Both the position numbers and the translations under genes were made by a program. Shown here piece after piece: positions 1-7,467 of a DNA stretch of 8,554 bases. Source of the stretch: CAZWMK01 sp964635065 (GTDB lineage Bacteria; Pseudomonadota; Alphaproteobacteria; Sphingomonadales; Sphingomonadaceae); contig CAZWMK010000100.1 of the NCBI GenBank assembly GCA_964635065.1, positions 1-8,554 on the forward strand, written 5' to 3'. Every line of letters starts with the position of its first letter. Position 1 is the first letter of the stretch. The notes below the pieces were generated by a model. That model saw nothing but the letters and a program-made list of their open reading frames with translations, was not told where the DNA came from and did not search any database.

Positions 1-411
1 ACTGGCGGTAATGCCCTGAAATTCTACGCCAGCGTCCGTCTCGACATTCGTCGCACCGGCCAGATCAAGGACCGCGAAGAAATCGTCGGCAACGCAACAC
101 GCGTGAAGGTGGTGAAGAACAAGGTCGCGCCGCCCTTCAAGCAGATCGAATTCGACATCATGTATGGCGAAGGCATTTCCAAGACGGGCGAGATTCTCGA
201 CCTTGGCGTCAAGGCGGGCTTGATCGACAAGGCTGGCGCATGGTTCTCCTATGATTCGACCCGGATTGGGCAGGGCCGCGAAAATGCCAAGAAGTTCCTG
301 AACGAAAACCCGGAAATCCGCGACCGGATCGAAGCCGCCATCCGTGCCAATGCAGCGGGTGTCTCCGAAGCCTTGATGGCCGATCCCGAAAGCGACGACG
401 ACGACATGTAA
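1..411 (+). CDS. recA: RecA recombinase, C-terminal part (5' end outside window)
   Basis: RecA forms ATP-dependent filaments on single-stranded DNA, drives homologous strand exchange and triggers LexA self-cleavage in the SOS response. The open frame runs from base 1 without a start, so the gene is cut by the window edge. The 136 visible residues begin with GGNALKFYASVRLDIRR, which matches the core region around residue 210 of E. coli RecA. They continue with TRVKVVKNKVAPPFKQ, FDIMYGEGISKTGE and the C-terminal domain segment DKAGAWFSYDSTRIGQGREN. The protein ends in the acidic tail ESDDDDM; acidic tails of this kind modulate RecA activity in other bacteria. The ATP-binding Walker motifs and any LexA box lie upstream, outside the window. 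A methyltransferase gene and alaS follow on the same strand; recA near alaS is a common alphaproteobacterial arrangement. Identity is nearly certain. Confidence 0.98.
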   Translation, partial: TGGNALKFYASVRLDIRRTGQIKDREEIVGNATRVKVVKNKVAPPFKQIEFDIMYGEGISKTGEILDLGVKAGLIDKAGAWFSYDSTRIGQGRENAKKFLNENPEIRDRIEAAIRANAAGVSEALMADPESDDDDM

Positions 412-419
412 TGCTGCAA

Positions 420-440
420 GCGATGGGCCGGTCCCATCGC
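420..440 (+). other. Perfect hairpin just after recA
   Basis: The arms GCGATGGG (420-427) and CCCATCGC (433-440) pair perfectly over 8 bp around a 5-nt loop, starting 9 bases after the recA stop codon. No run of T follows, so it does not look like a complete intrinsic terminator. A likely role is protection of the recA mRNA 3' end, or a first element acting with the real terminator about 60 bases downstream. Function is inferred; the structure is read directly. Confidence 0.5.
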
Positions 441-478
441 ACCGCGGCGGCCGGCCTATCCTCCTCTGCTGACAGGGG

Positions 479-493
479 TTTGATAGTGTCAAA
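479..493. promoter_or_regulatory. Small inverted repeat upstream of methyltransferase
   Basis: TTTGA (479-483) and TCAAA (489-493) form a 5+5 bp inverted repeat around 5 bases, lying between recA and the methyltransferase gene. It could be an operator for the downstream gene. The half-sites resemble the TTGA/TCAA halves of FNR/CRP-type boxes, but the spacing is one base short of TTGAT-N4-ATCAA. A short inverted repeat like this can occur by chance, so this is a weak call. Confidence 0.2.
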
Positions 494-499
494 TCGTGC

Positions 500-538
500 A
501 AGGGCGCCCGGCCGACAATCAGCCATGGCGCCCTTTTT
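500..538 (+). terminator. Rho-independent terminator of recA
   Basis: AAGGGCGCC (500-508) pairs perfectly with GGCGCCCTT (527-535), with a possible inner GGC/GCC stem (510-512 with 522-524). The second arm runs into a T5 tract (534-538). This GC-rich stem plus U-tract is the standard intrinsic terminator layout. It lies about 90 bp after the recA stop and ends 26 bp before the methyltransferase start codon. It should therefore limit recA read-through into that gene, unless it works as an attenuator. Confidence 0.8.
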
Positions 539-564
539 CGGGCGGATTTTCTTGGAGTGATGGC

Positions 565-1413
565 ATGGCCAATGCGTTGCAGCAGGAATATTGGGCAGGA
601 TCTGCGGGCCTGCGCTGGGCGGCGCAGGCAGATCGCATCGACCGTGCGCTCGCACCCGTCAACGGCGCCCTTCAGGCAGTGCTTGCGGCGCAAGCCGGTG
701 ACGTGATTCTTGATGTCGGTTGCGGTGCGGGTGGCCTTGCGCTCGCGCTTGCCGAACAGGCGGGCCACACAGGCCGGGTCTATGCCATCGACATTTCGCG
801 TCCGCTGCTCGATGTCGCAGCTGTGCGCGGCAAAAATGCGATCCGGCCACCGCATTTCATCGAGGCCGATGCCCAGACGGCTGAATGGTATCGCGCGCAT
901 GATGCGGCGGTTTCGCGGTTCGGCGTGATGTTTTTCGAGGATCCAGTAGCGGCTTTTGGCAACATAGCCGCTGCCCTGAAACCGCATGGCCGGCTGGCCT
1001 TTGCCTGCTGGCAACCGTTGACCGCCAACCCTTGGGCACAGGTGATGCAGCCTGTGATTGCGGATATTGCCCCCGACCAGCCGGTCGCCGATCCCCATGC
1101 GCCGGGGCCGTTTGCCTTTGCCGATCCAGCACGGGTGACGGCCATACTTGGAGAGGCTGGATTCGATGAGATCGCGGTCTCGCCTTTTTCCTTCGACATG
1201 GTGACAGGTGAGGGGGCGAAGGCGCTGGATGAATCCGTCGATTATTATTGCAATATCGGCCCGTGCGCGGCGGTTCTGCGCGAGGCTGATGCACAGGCTC
1301 AGGCGCGGGCGCCGGACATGATGCGCCGGTTGCTTGCCCCCTGGCTGCGCGAGAACAAGGTCGCTCTGCCGGCCGCAATCTGGCTGGTAACGGCAAGAAA
1401 AGCGCAAGCTTAG
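565..1413 (+). CDS. Class I SAM-dependent methyltransferase, substrate unknown
   Basis: The product is a 282-residue soluble protein with the Rossmann-like fold signature of class I (Methyltransf_11/25-type) methyltransferases. Motif I is VILDVGCGAGG (residues 47-57), which binds S-adenosylmethionine. The acidic residue for the ribose is D76 in VYAIDIS, and a further motif D is at 102 (EADAQ). The segment SRFGVMFFEDPVAAF (117-131) followed by LKPHGRLAFACWQP is the usual post-motif region. The N-terminus QQEYWAGSAGLRW resembles a widespread proteobacterial group of poorly characterised methyltransferases, so the acceptor (small molecule, lipid or protein) cannot be named. I chose the ATG at 565 because GGAG lies 7 bases upstream (554-557) and family similarity starts there. 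The in-frame GTG at 496 would put translation across the recA terminator. The gene sits between recA and alaS with 81 bp to alaS; nothing in the sequence links it to SOS or tRNA charging. Confidence 0.88.
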   Translation: MANALQQEYWAGSAGLRWAAQADRIDRALAPVNGALQAVLAAQAGDVILDVGCGAGGLALALAEQAGHTGRVYAIDISRPLLDVAAVRGKNAIRPPHFIEADAQTAEWYRAHDAAVSRFGVMFFEDPVAAFGNIAAALKPHGRLAFACWQPLTANPWAQVMQPVIADIAPDQPVADPHAPGPFAFADPARVTAILGEAGFDEIAVSPFSFDMVTGEGAKALDESVDYYCNIGPCAAVLREADAQAQARAPDMMRRLLAPWLRENKVALPAAIWLVTARKAQA

Positions 1414-1439
1414 GCCCGTGGCATGCGCTTCGCCCTTTT
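1400..1439 (+). terminator. Possible weak terminator overlapping methyltransferase stop
   Basis: AAGCGCA (1400-1406) can pair with TGCGCTT (1424-1430), with a small inner GCC/GGC stem (1414-1416 with 1420-1422) in the loop. TTTT follows at 1436-1439, five bases after the stem. The stop codon (1411-1413) lies inside the loop, so translating ribosomes would disrupt the structure. The U-tract is short and displaced, so it may terminate poorly or not at all, and the methyltransferase and alaS could be partly co-transcribed. Confidence 0.3.
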
Positions 1440-1494
1440 CTTGACGGCATTCCTCGCCTAATGGCTGCCATAGCTTTGATGTGGGAGGCGTAAC

Positions 1495-4146
1495 GTGACG
1501 TCCACGAACGACATTCGTCGCTCGTTTCTCGACTATTTCGGCGCAGCCGGTCACCAGATGGTGCCGTCGGCGCCACTGGTGCCGCAGAACGACCCGACCC
1601 TGATGTTCGTCAACGCGGGCATGGTGCCGTTCAAGAATGTCTTCACCGGTCTTGAAACGCGCCCCTATACCACGGCGGCATCGTCGCAGAAATGTGTGCG
1701 CGCCGGTGGCAAACACAATGACCTCGACAATGTCGGCTACACGGCACGCCACCATACTTTCTTTGAAATGCTGGGCAATTTTTCGTTCGGCGATTATTTC
1801 AAGGAACGCGCGATCGAACTGGCCTGGGGATTGATTACCCGCGAATGGGCGATCGACCCGTCACGTTTGTGCGTGACCGTCTACCACACCGACGACGAGG
1901 CGTGGAACCTGTGGAAACGGATCGCAGGACTGCCCGATGAGCGCATTATCCGGATCGCGACCAGCGACAATTTCTGGTCGATGGGCGACACGGGGCCGTG
2001 CGGTCCATGCTCGGAAATCTTCTACGATCATGGCGCCCACATAGCCGGCGGTCCGCCCGGTTCGCCGGACGAAGATGGCGACCGTTTTGTCGAAATCTGG
2101 AACCTTGTGTTCATGCAATATGAACAGGTGGATGCCCAGACCCGGCTCGACTTGCCACGGCCTTCGATCGATACCGGCATGGGTCTCGAACGTATCGCCG
2201 CCGTGCTGCAGGGTACACATGATAATTTTGAAACGGACACCTTCCGCACGTTGATCGAAGCGTCCGGGGCGCTGACTGGCAGCGACATCCATGGCGCGAT
2301 GAAAGCATCGCACCGGATCATCGCCGATCATCTGCGGGCGAGCGGCTTTCTTGTTTCGGATGGCGTTCTGCCTGCCAATGACGGCCGTGGCTATGTCCTG
2401 CGCCGCATCATGCGCCGTGCCATGCGCCACGCGCACCTGCTGGGCGCGAAGGAACCTTTGATGCACCGCCTCGTTCCGGCGCTCGTCGGACAGATGGGGG
2501 CGGCCTATCCTGAACTTGTTCGCGCACAGCCTCTGATCGAGGAAACGCTGAAACTTGAGGAAACCCGATTCCGTCAGACGCTCGACAAGGGCCTGCGTCT
2601 CCTTGACGAAGCAACCGGTGGAATGAAGACCGGCGATACCCTGCCGGGCGCAGTCGCCTTCAAGCTGTATGACACCTATGGCTTCCCCTATGATCTGACC
2701 GAAGATGCCTTGCGCGCGCAAGGACTTGGCGTTGATCGTGCCGGTTTCGATGCCGCCATGGCCGAACAAAAGGCAGCCGCGCGCGCTGCCTGGACGGGTT
2801 CGGGCGCCAAGGCAGACGACAGTCTGTGGTTCGATCTTGCCGAAACCCATGGTGCGACTGAATTTGTCGGCTATGCCACCGATGAGGCGCAAGGGCATGT
2901 GCTGGCACTGGTTCGCGACGGTCAGCCGGTCGAAGTGGCGCAGGCGGGCGAAGATGTGACGATCGTCACCAATCAGACCCCGTTCTACGCTGAATCCGGC
3001 GGTCAGATGGGGGATGCCGGCACATTGACCGGCGAAAAAGATCTGCTGGTGACAGTCAGTGACACCAAGAAGCCGCTTGGCAAGATCCATGCGCACCAAG
3101 CACGGATCGTCTCGGGCCAATTGCGCGTCGGAGATACCGTCTCCCTGTCGGTTGACAGCGCCCGCCGCAATGCGACGCGTGCCAACCACTCTGCCACGCA
3201 TTTGCTTCATGCCGCCTTGCGCCGCGCACTTGGCTGTCATGTGACGCAAAAAGGTTCGATGGTCGCCGATGACCGGTTGCGTTTCGATTTCAGCCATCCG
3301 CGCGCCTTGTTGCCCGAGGAGGTTGCCGCGATTGAAGCCGAAGTGAATGCTTACATTCGTGCCAATGACCCGGTTTCCACACGTCTGATGACACCCGACG
3401 ATGCCATAGCGGCTGGCGCCATGGCGCTTTTCGGGGAAAAATATGGCGAAGAAGTCCGCGTTCTGTCGATGGGACGGCTGGATGGCAGCAGCTTTTCGGT
3501 TGAATTGTGCGGTGGCACGCATGTGCGTGCGCTGGGAGACATCGCGCTGTTCAAGATCATTTCCGAGAGTGCCGTTTCGTCGGGCGTGCGCCGGATCGAA
3601 GCCCTGACGGGCGAGGCTGCGCGCCAGTGGTTCCTGGCGCAGGAAGATCGTCTGAAACAGGCAGCGGGTCTTCTGAAAACGGCCCCTGCCGATGTTCCTG
3701 CCCGCATCGCGGCGCTGGTCGACGAACGCAAACGCCTCGAACGTGAACTGGCTGATGCCAGAAAAGCACTCGCACTTGGCGGTGGCAGTGGCGGCAAGGC
3801 CGACGTCTCAGGCGAGACGATCAATGGCGTGGCCTTTGTCGGACAGGTGATTGATGGCCTTGAGGCCAAGAACCTCCGCGGCATGGTTGACGATGCCAAA
3901 AAGCGCATGGGGAGCGGTGTCGCCGCACTGGTTGCCGTAAACGATGGCAAGGCCGGTGTTGCAGTGGGCGTGACGGACGATCTGACTGCGCGGTTCAGCG
4001 CTGTCGATCTCGTCAAGCTGGCTGCGGCTGCAATGGGCGGTCAGGGTGGCGGTGGCCGTGCCGATATGGCGCAAGCCGGTGGTCCTGACGCCAGCAAGGC
4101 GGAGGATGCCCTGTCTGCCGTGCGCAATGTGCTTGCGGCGAGCTGA
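1495..4146 (+). CDS. alaS: Alanyl-tRNA synthetase
   Basis: AlaRS is the class II synthetase that charges tRNA-Ala in the cytoplasm and hydrolyses mischarged Ser/Gly-tRNA-Ala. The 883-residue product is full length (E. coli 876). Visible elements in order: the active-site segment CVRAGGKHNDLDNVG (67-81); motif 2 ARHHTFFEMLGNFSFGDY (84-101); motif 3 DTGMGLERI (226-234); the editing-domain metal motif HSATH (H565, H569) with the second half CGGTH (C672, H676); a coiled region near 735-765; and the glycine-rich C-Ala motif GGGGRADMAQAGG (851-863). All expected catalytic and editing residues that I can place are present. The start is GTG at 1495, supported by GGGAGG at 1483-1488 with a 6-base spacer and by the family-typical N-terminus TNDIRRSFLDYF. 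It is flanked by the methyltransferase upstream and a convergent antiporter gene downstream, with its own terminator. A clear promoter was not identified in the 81-bp gap, although TTGACG at 1441-1446 resembles a -35 box. Confidence 0.98.
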   Translation: MTSTNDIRRSFLDYFGAAGHQMVPSAPLVPQNDPTLMFVNAGMVPFKNVFTGLETRPYTTAASSQKCVRAGGKHNDLDNVGYTARHHTFFEMLGNFSFGDYFKERAIELAWGLITREWAIDPSRLCVTVYHTDDEAWNLWKRIAGLPDERIIRIATSDNFWSMGDTGPCGPCSEIFYDHGAHIAGGPPGSPDEDGDRFVEIWNLVFMQYEQVDAQTRLDLPRPSIDTGMGLERIAAVLQGTHDNFETDTFRTLIEASGALTGSDIHGAMKASHRIIADHLRASGFLVSDGVLPANDGRGYVLRRIMRRAMRHAHLLGAKEPLMHRLVPALVGQMGAAYPELVRAQPLIEETLKLEETRFRQTLDKGLRLLDEATGGMKTGDTLPGAVAFKLYDTYGFPYDLTEDALRAQGLGVDRAGFDAAMAEQKAAARAAWTGSGAKADDSLWFDLAETHGATEFVGYATDEAQGHVLALVRDGQPVEVAQAGEDVTIVTNQTPFYAESGGQMGDAGTLTGEKDLLVTVSDTKKPLGKIHAHQARIVSGQLRVGDTVSLSVDSARRNATRANHSATHLLHAALRRALGCHVTQKGSMVADDRLRFDFSHPRALLPEEVAAIEAEVNAYIRANDPVSTRLMTPDDAIAAGAMALFGEKYGEEVRVLSMGRLDGSSFSVELCGGTHVRALGDIALFKIISESAVSSGVRRIEALTGEAARQWFLAQEDRLKQAAGLLKTAPADVPARIAALVDERKRLERELADARKALALGGGSGGKADVSGETINGVAFVGQVIDGLEAKNLRGMVDDAKKRMGSGVAALVAVNDGKAGVAVGVTDDLTARFSAVDLVKLAAAAMGGQGGGGRADMAQAGGPDASKAEDALSAVRNVLAAS

Positions 4147-4173
4147 GCCTTTTATTCGATCATGATGAGAGAC

Positions 4174-4215
4174 ATGGCTGCTTTGGATGACCATTCCGAG
4201 GCAGCCATTTTCTTT
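4174..4215 (+). terminator. Rho-independent terminator of alaS
   Basis: ATGGCTGC (4174-4181) pairs perfectly with GCAGCCAT (4201-4208) around a 19-nt loop, and the second arm runs into TTTTCTTT (4208-4215). It begins 27 bases after the alaS stop. The other strand has no U-tract, so it acts for alaS and not for the convergent antiporter gene. The 83 bp from here to the antiporter stop contain a T8 run (4243-4250) but no clear minus-strand terminator. Confidence 0.75.
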
Positions 4216-4298
4216 CAGCGCCATTGAATGCGCGTCAGGGTGTTTTTTTTAAGTGGCTGCGAACGGAAAGCCGGCGTTCAAGTGCCGCGCAGGCCTCT

Positions 4299-6095
4299 CT
4301 AGAAGCCGCTGTCGTTGCGCTCGTAATCGCGTATATGTCGACGGGGCAGGGGCTCACGTATCTGCTGGTCAGGGGCATGGGCCAGAATTTGCGCCCGTAG
4401 TTCCGCCCGCTTTTCGTGGATGCTGGCAATCACCAGCCCCATCGGACGACCAAGGTCGACCAGCGTGGCTTCGGCCAGCTGCAGACTGGATTCGACGGTT
4501 TCCGGCACGGCATCGGTCACGCCCACCTTGTAAAGGCGCGCGGCATGCTTGCTGTCCTGCGCGCGCGCGATGATCGTCAGATCAGGGTATTCCTGCCTGA
4601 TGCCGCGCACAATCGCTTCGGTGCCATGCGGATCGTTCATGGTGATGACCAGGGCACGTGCATGGCCCAGATCGAGGCGGGAGATCATTTCGATCCGTCC
4701 CGTATCCCCGAAAATCACGGGCAGACCCTCTGCGCGCGCCAGACCGACCGTATCGATGTTCGAGTCTATGGCGATATAGGGAATGTCGTGTCGGCTCAGC
4801 ATGTCTGCGACCAGACGACCAACCCGGCCAAAACCGGCAATCACGACACGGGGTGGCGCTGTTGGGTCGCTTGTCTGGGTTTCTCGATCAGAGGCTTCGG
4901 CAATGGCGCGACGCTCGGCTGCCTTGCCCCATTGGGCGAGAAAAGGCGTGGCGGTCAGGCCGAGTGCCGTCACGATTTGCCAGAAACTGGCTGTATCCTG
5001 GGTAATCAGCCGCACCTGAACGGCAGCGGCGATGATGATGAGGCTCGTCTCTGATGGCGATGCCATGAGCAGGCCAAGATGACGGGAAATGCCGGGGGCG
5101 GCGCCACTAATGCGCATCAGGAGGATAACGATCAGCGCCTTGACGGCCAGAACGGCGACGAGCGCTGCGATGATGGCAAGCGGATTGGCAATGATATCGG
5201 CGACGTTGATACTCATGCCGATCGAAATCAGGAAAACGCCAAGCGCAAGTCCCTTGAAGGGTTCAATCGTGATTTCGACCTGACGGTGATATTCCGTTTC
5301 TGCAATGAGCAGGCCAGCAATGAGTGCGCCGACGATCGGAGACAGGCCCGCGATCGTCGTGATGATGCTCGCGCCCATGACCACGACGAGTGACGCCGCC
5401 ATGAACAGTTCCGGACTTTTGGTGCGTGCGGCCTGCCTGAAAAGCGGCGGGACCAATCTGCGGCCAATGAGGATCAGCGCCACCACGGCAAGGGTGCCGA
5501 TCCCCAATGTCTCAAGCAGACTGATGATGTCGAAGCTGTCGCCCTGGGCACCCAAGGCACCGATGATGAAGAGCAGTGGCACAAGCGCAAGATCTTCGAA
5601 GAGCAGCATGGCGAAGGCGAGACGCCCGACATTTCCTGTCATCCCGACGATGGGCAACACCAGTGCGGTCGAGGAAAAGGCAAGGGCGATACCCAGCGTG
5701 ATCGCGGCATGGACCGGTGCGTCGAAAAGCCATAGCCCGACAGCGATCAGCAGGCCGATAACCGACACTTCCGCGCTGCCAAGGCCCAGAACCAGCCGCT
5801 GCATTGATTTCAATCGCTCGAAGGAAAGTTCGAGGCCGATCATGAACAATAACAGGATGACTCCGATTTCCGAGAAAACCGCCACGGTTTCGGGTTCCCG
5901 GATCGATAGCCAGCGCAGACTTGGCCAGTGATCGGCAAGACTTCCCAGTCCGTAAGGGCCGACCATGATGCCAATCAGGATGAAGCCGATAACCGGATTG
6001 ATGCGAAGGCGGTGCACGGCGGGAATGACCAGACCGGCGCTGCCAAGGATCAACAGACTATCGTGAAATTCGGGAGAGGAAATGGGCAGGCTCAT
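4299..6095 (-). CDS. KefB/KefC-type monovalent cation:proton antiporter (CPA2)
   Basis: The 598-residue inner-membrane protein matches the size and two-part design of KefB/KefC (about 600 residues). Residues 12-390 are a run of hydrophobic helices of the Na+/H+ exchanger type. They include INPVIGFILIGIMVGPYGLG (32-51), FSEIGVILLLFMIGLEL (74-90), ALAFSSTALVLP (137-148) and LLFEDLALVPLLFIIG (164-179), whose E167-D168 occupy the conserved acidic site. After a charged linker (391-415) comes a cytosolic TrkA-N/RCK domain with nucleotide-binding motif GFGRVG (421-426) and an acidic residue after the second strand (AIDSN). Such proteins move K+ or Na+ against H+ and are gated by nucleotides; in E. 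coli also by glutathione adducts. Glutathione control and true K+ specificity cannot be shown here, and no kefF/kefG-like partner gene is nearby. The ATG at 6095 has only a weak GGTGA (6100-6104) before it. The gene lies downstream of icd on the same strand, but a strong terminator separates them. Confidence 0.9.
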   Translation of the reverse strand: MSLPISSPEFHDSLLILGSAGLVIPAVHRLRINPVIGFILIGIMVGPYGLGSLADHWPSLRWLSIREPETVAVFSEIGVILLLFMIGLELSFERLKSMQRLVLGLGSAEVSVIGLLIAVGLWLFDAPVHAAITLGIALAFSSTALVLPIVGMTGNVGRLAFAMLLFEDLALVPLLFIIGALGAQGDSFDIISLLETLGIGTLAVVALILIGRRLVPPLFRQAARTKSPELFMAASLVVVMGASIITTIAGLSPIVGALIAGLLIAETEYHRQVEITIEPFKGLALGVFLISIGMSINVADIIANPLAIIAALVAVLAVKALIVILLMRISGAAPGISRHLGLLMASPSETSLIIIAAAVQVRLITQDTASFWQIVTALGLTATPFLAQWGKAAERRAIAEASDRETQTSDPTAPPRVVIAGFGRVGRLVADMLSRHDIPYIAIDSNIDTVGLARAEGLPVIFGDTGRIEMISRLDLGHARALVITMNDPHGTEAIVRGIRQEYPDLTIIARAQDSKHAARLYKVGVTDAVPETVESSLQLAEATLVDLGRPMGLVIASIHEKRAELRAQILAHAPDQQIREPLPRRHIRDYERNDSGF

Positions 6096-6143
6096 GCCGT
6101 CACCATTAGCATGAAGTGCGCGTTTGGATAGAAAAGAGCAATG

Positions 6144-6172
6144 AAAAAAGAAAAGGCCGCCCTGGGGCGGCC
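6144..6172 (-). terminator. Rho-independent terminator of icd
   Basis: Read on the minus strand, GGCCGCC and GGCGGCC (6155-6172) form a 7-8 bp, almost purely GC stem with a tiny loop. It is followed by a T-rich tail TTTTCTTTTTT (6154-6144). This is a strong intrinsic terminator 56 bp after the icd stop. Only about 48 bp remain before the antiporter start codon. The antiporter promoter must therefore be very close to, or overlap, the terminator tail; otherwise that gene depends on read-through. Confidence 0.9.
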
Positions 6173-6194
6173 CTCTCCATCGTCTGCCAAGGGG

Positions 6195-6216
6195 ACGGAA
6201 CGGAAGGCCGTTCCGT
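6195..6216 (-). other. Stable 3' UTR hairpin after icd
   Basis: ACGGAACGG (6195-6203) and CCGTTCCGT (6208-6216) are perfect 9-bp arms around a 4-nt loop, starting 11 bases after the icd stop and upstream of the terminator on the minus strand. There is no U-tract. A likely role is blocking 3' exonucleases so that the abundant icd mRNA is stabilised. The structure is directly visible; its function is inferred. Confidence 0.6.
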
Positions 6217-6227
6217 AATCCGGGTTG

Positions 6228-7448
6228 TTACTGCCAGCGGCCCATTGCCGTTTCGAGATTGACGCGGACGGTTTCGAAGAACTGTTCCGTGGTCATCCAC
6301 GGCTGATCCGGGCCGATCAGCAACGCCAGATCCTTGGTCATTGCGCCCTGTTCGACGGTCTCGACGCAGACGCGTTCGAGCGTTTCGGCAAAGCGTGTGA
6401 CATCGGGGGTGCCATCGAGCTTGCCACGGTGCTTGAGGCCGCCCGTCCAGGCAAAGATCGATGCGATCGGATTGGTCGACGTTTCCTTGCCCTGCTGGTG
6501 CATGCGGTAGTGACGTGTCACCGTGCCGTGCGCGGCTTCGGCTTCGACCGTCTTGCCATCCGGCGTCATCAGGATCGACGTCATAAGGCCCAGCGAGCCA
6601 AAGCCCTGCGCCACTGTGTCGGATTGGACATCGCCGTCATAATTTTTGCAGGCCCAGACGAACTTGCCCGACCATTTCAGTGCCGAGGCAACCATGTCGT
6701 CGATCAGGCGGTGTTCATATGTGATACCGATTTTTTCGAACTGCGCCTTGAATTCCTTGTCGAATACTTCCTGGAACAGGTCCTTGAAGCGCCCGTCATA
6801 GGCCTTGAGGATGGTGTTCTTGGTGGAGAGGTACACCGGCCAGCCCAGGCCCAAGCCATAGTTGAAGCTGGCGCGGGCGAAATCGCGGATCGAATCGTCC
6901 AGGTTGTACATCGCCATGGCGACGCCGCCGCTGGGGAACTGGAAGACTTCCTCGTCGATCTTCTCGCCGTTGTCGCCTTCCCAGACGAGGCGCAGCTTGC
7001 CGGGGCCGGGGACGACGAAATCGGTCGCCTTGTACTGGTCGCCGAAAGCGTGGCGGCCGACGACGATGGGATCGGTCCAGCCCGGAATTAGCCGGGGGAC
7101 GTTCTGCATCACGATCGGTTCGCGGAACACCACGCCGCCCAGGATGTTGCGGATCGTGCCGTTCGGCGACTTCCACATCTTCTTGAGGCCGAATTCCTCG
7201 ACGCGGGCTTCGTCCGGGGTGATCGTGGCGCACTTCACGCCCACGCCGTACTGCTTGATCGCGTTGGCGGCATCGACGGTGATGCGGTCGTTCGTCTCGT
7301 CGCGCTTTTCGACCGAGAGGTCGTAGTATTTCAGGTCGATGTCGAGATAGGGCAGGATCAGCCGTTCGCGGATCCACTGCCAGATGATGCGGGTCATTTC
7401 GTCGCCGTCGAGTTCGACGACCGGGTTCGCTACCTTGATCTTGCCCAT
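6228..7448 (-). CDS. icd: Isocitrate dehydrogenase, NADP-dependent (homodimeric, eukaryote-like type)
   Basis: This TCA-cycle enzyme oxidatively decarboxylates isocitrate to 2-oxoglutarate with NADP+ and a divalent metal, in the cytosol. The 406-residue product resembles mitochondrial/cytosolic NADP-IDH (human IDH1/2) rather than the E. coli type, as is usual in alphaproteobacteria. Substrate residues are visible in SPNGTIRN (94-101, R100), R109 and GRHAFGDQY (R132, Y139). The catalytic lysine is in STKNTILK (K210). Metal ligands are in LIDDMV (D250) and NYDGDVQSD (D273, D277). The NADP loop is HGTVTRHYRMHQQGKE (308-323) with R312 and H313, followed by STNPIASIFAW. I chose the ATG at 7448 because MGKIKVANPVVELDGDEMTR is the family N-terminus; an in-frame ATG at 7523 adds 25 unconserved residues. 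The nearest ribosome-binding-like AGGG (7464-7467) is rather distant, at 15 bases. Codon third-position GC changes markedly around codons 221-238. Confidence 0.98.
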   Translation of the reverse strand: MGKIKVANPVVELDGDEMTRIIWQWIRERLILPYLDIDLKYYDLSVEKRDETNDRITVDAANAIKQYGVGVKCATITPDEARVEEFGLKKMWKSPNGTIRNILGGVVFREPIVMQNVPRLIPGWTDPIVVGRHAFGDQYKATDFVVPGPGKLRLVWEGDNGEKIDEEVFQFPSGGVAMAMYNLDDSIRDFARASFNYGLGLGWPVYLSTKNTILKAYDGRFKDLFQEVFDKEFKAQFEKIGITYEHRLIDDMVASALKWSGKFVWACKNYDGDVQSDTVAQGFGSLGLMTSILMTPDGKTVEAEAAHGTVTRHYRMHQQGKETSTNPIASIFAWTGGLKHRGKLDGTPDVTRFAETLERVCVETVEQGAMTKDLALLIGPDQPWMTTEQFFETVRVNLETAMGRWQ

Positions 7449-7467
7449 CGTGCGCTTGTCTTTCCCT

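Noticed and set aside
480..493. FNR/CRP-type box TTGAT-N4-ATCAA
   Set aside because: The half-sites are spaced one base short and the right half lacks the full ATCAA, so it does not match the consensus.
496..564. Longer methyltransferase start (GTG at 496)
   Set aside because: It would translate through the recA terminator hairpin; the ATG at 565 has a good GGAG at proper spacing and begins the conserved region.
1861..3522. 553-codon open frame antisense to alaS
   Set aside because: It lies wholly opposite a confirmed alaS coding region. The predicted protein has no recognisable domain, and long antisense frames are expected at this GC content and codon bias.
6225..7091. 288-codon plus-strand open frame opposite icd
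   Set aside because: Antisense shadow of the conserved icd frame, with no start signal or recognisable domain.
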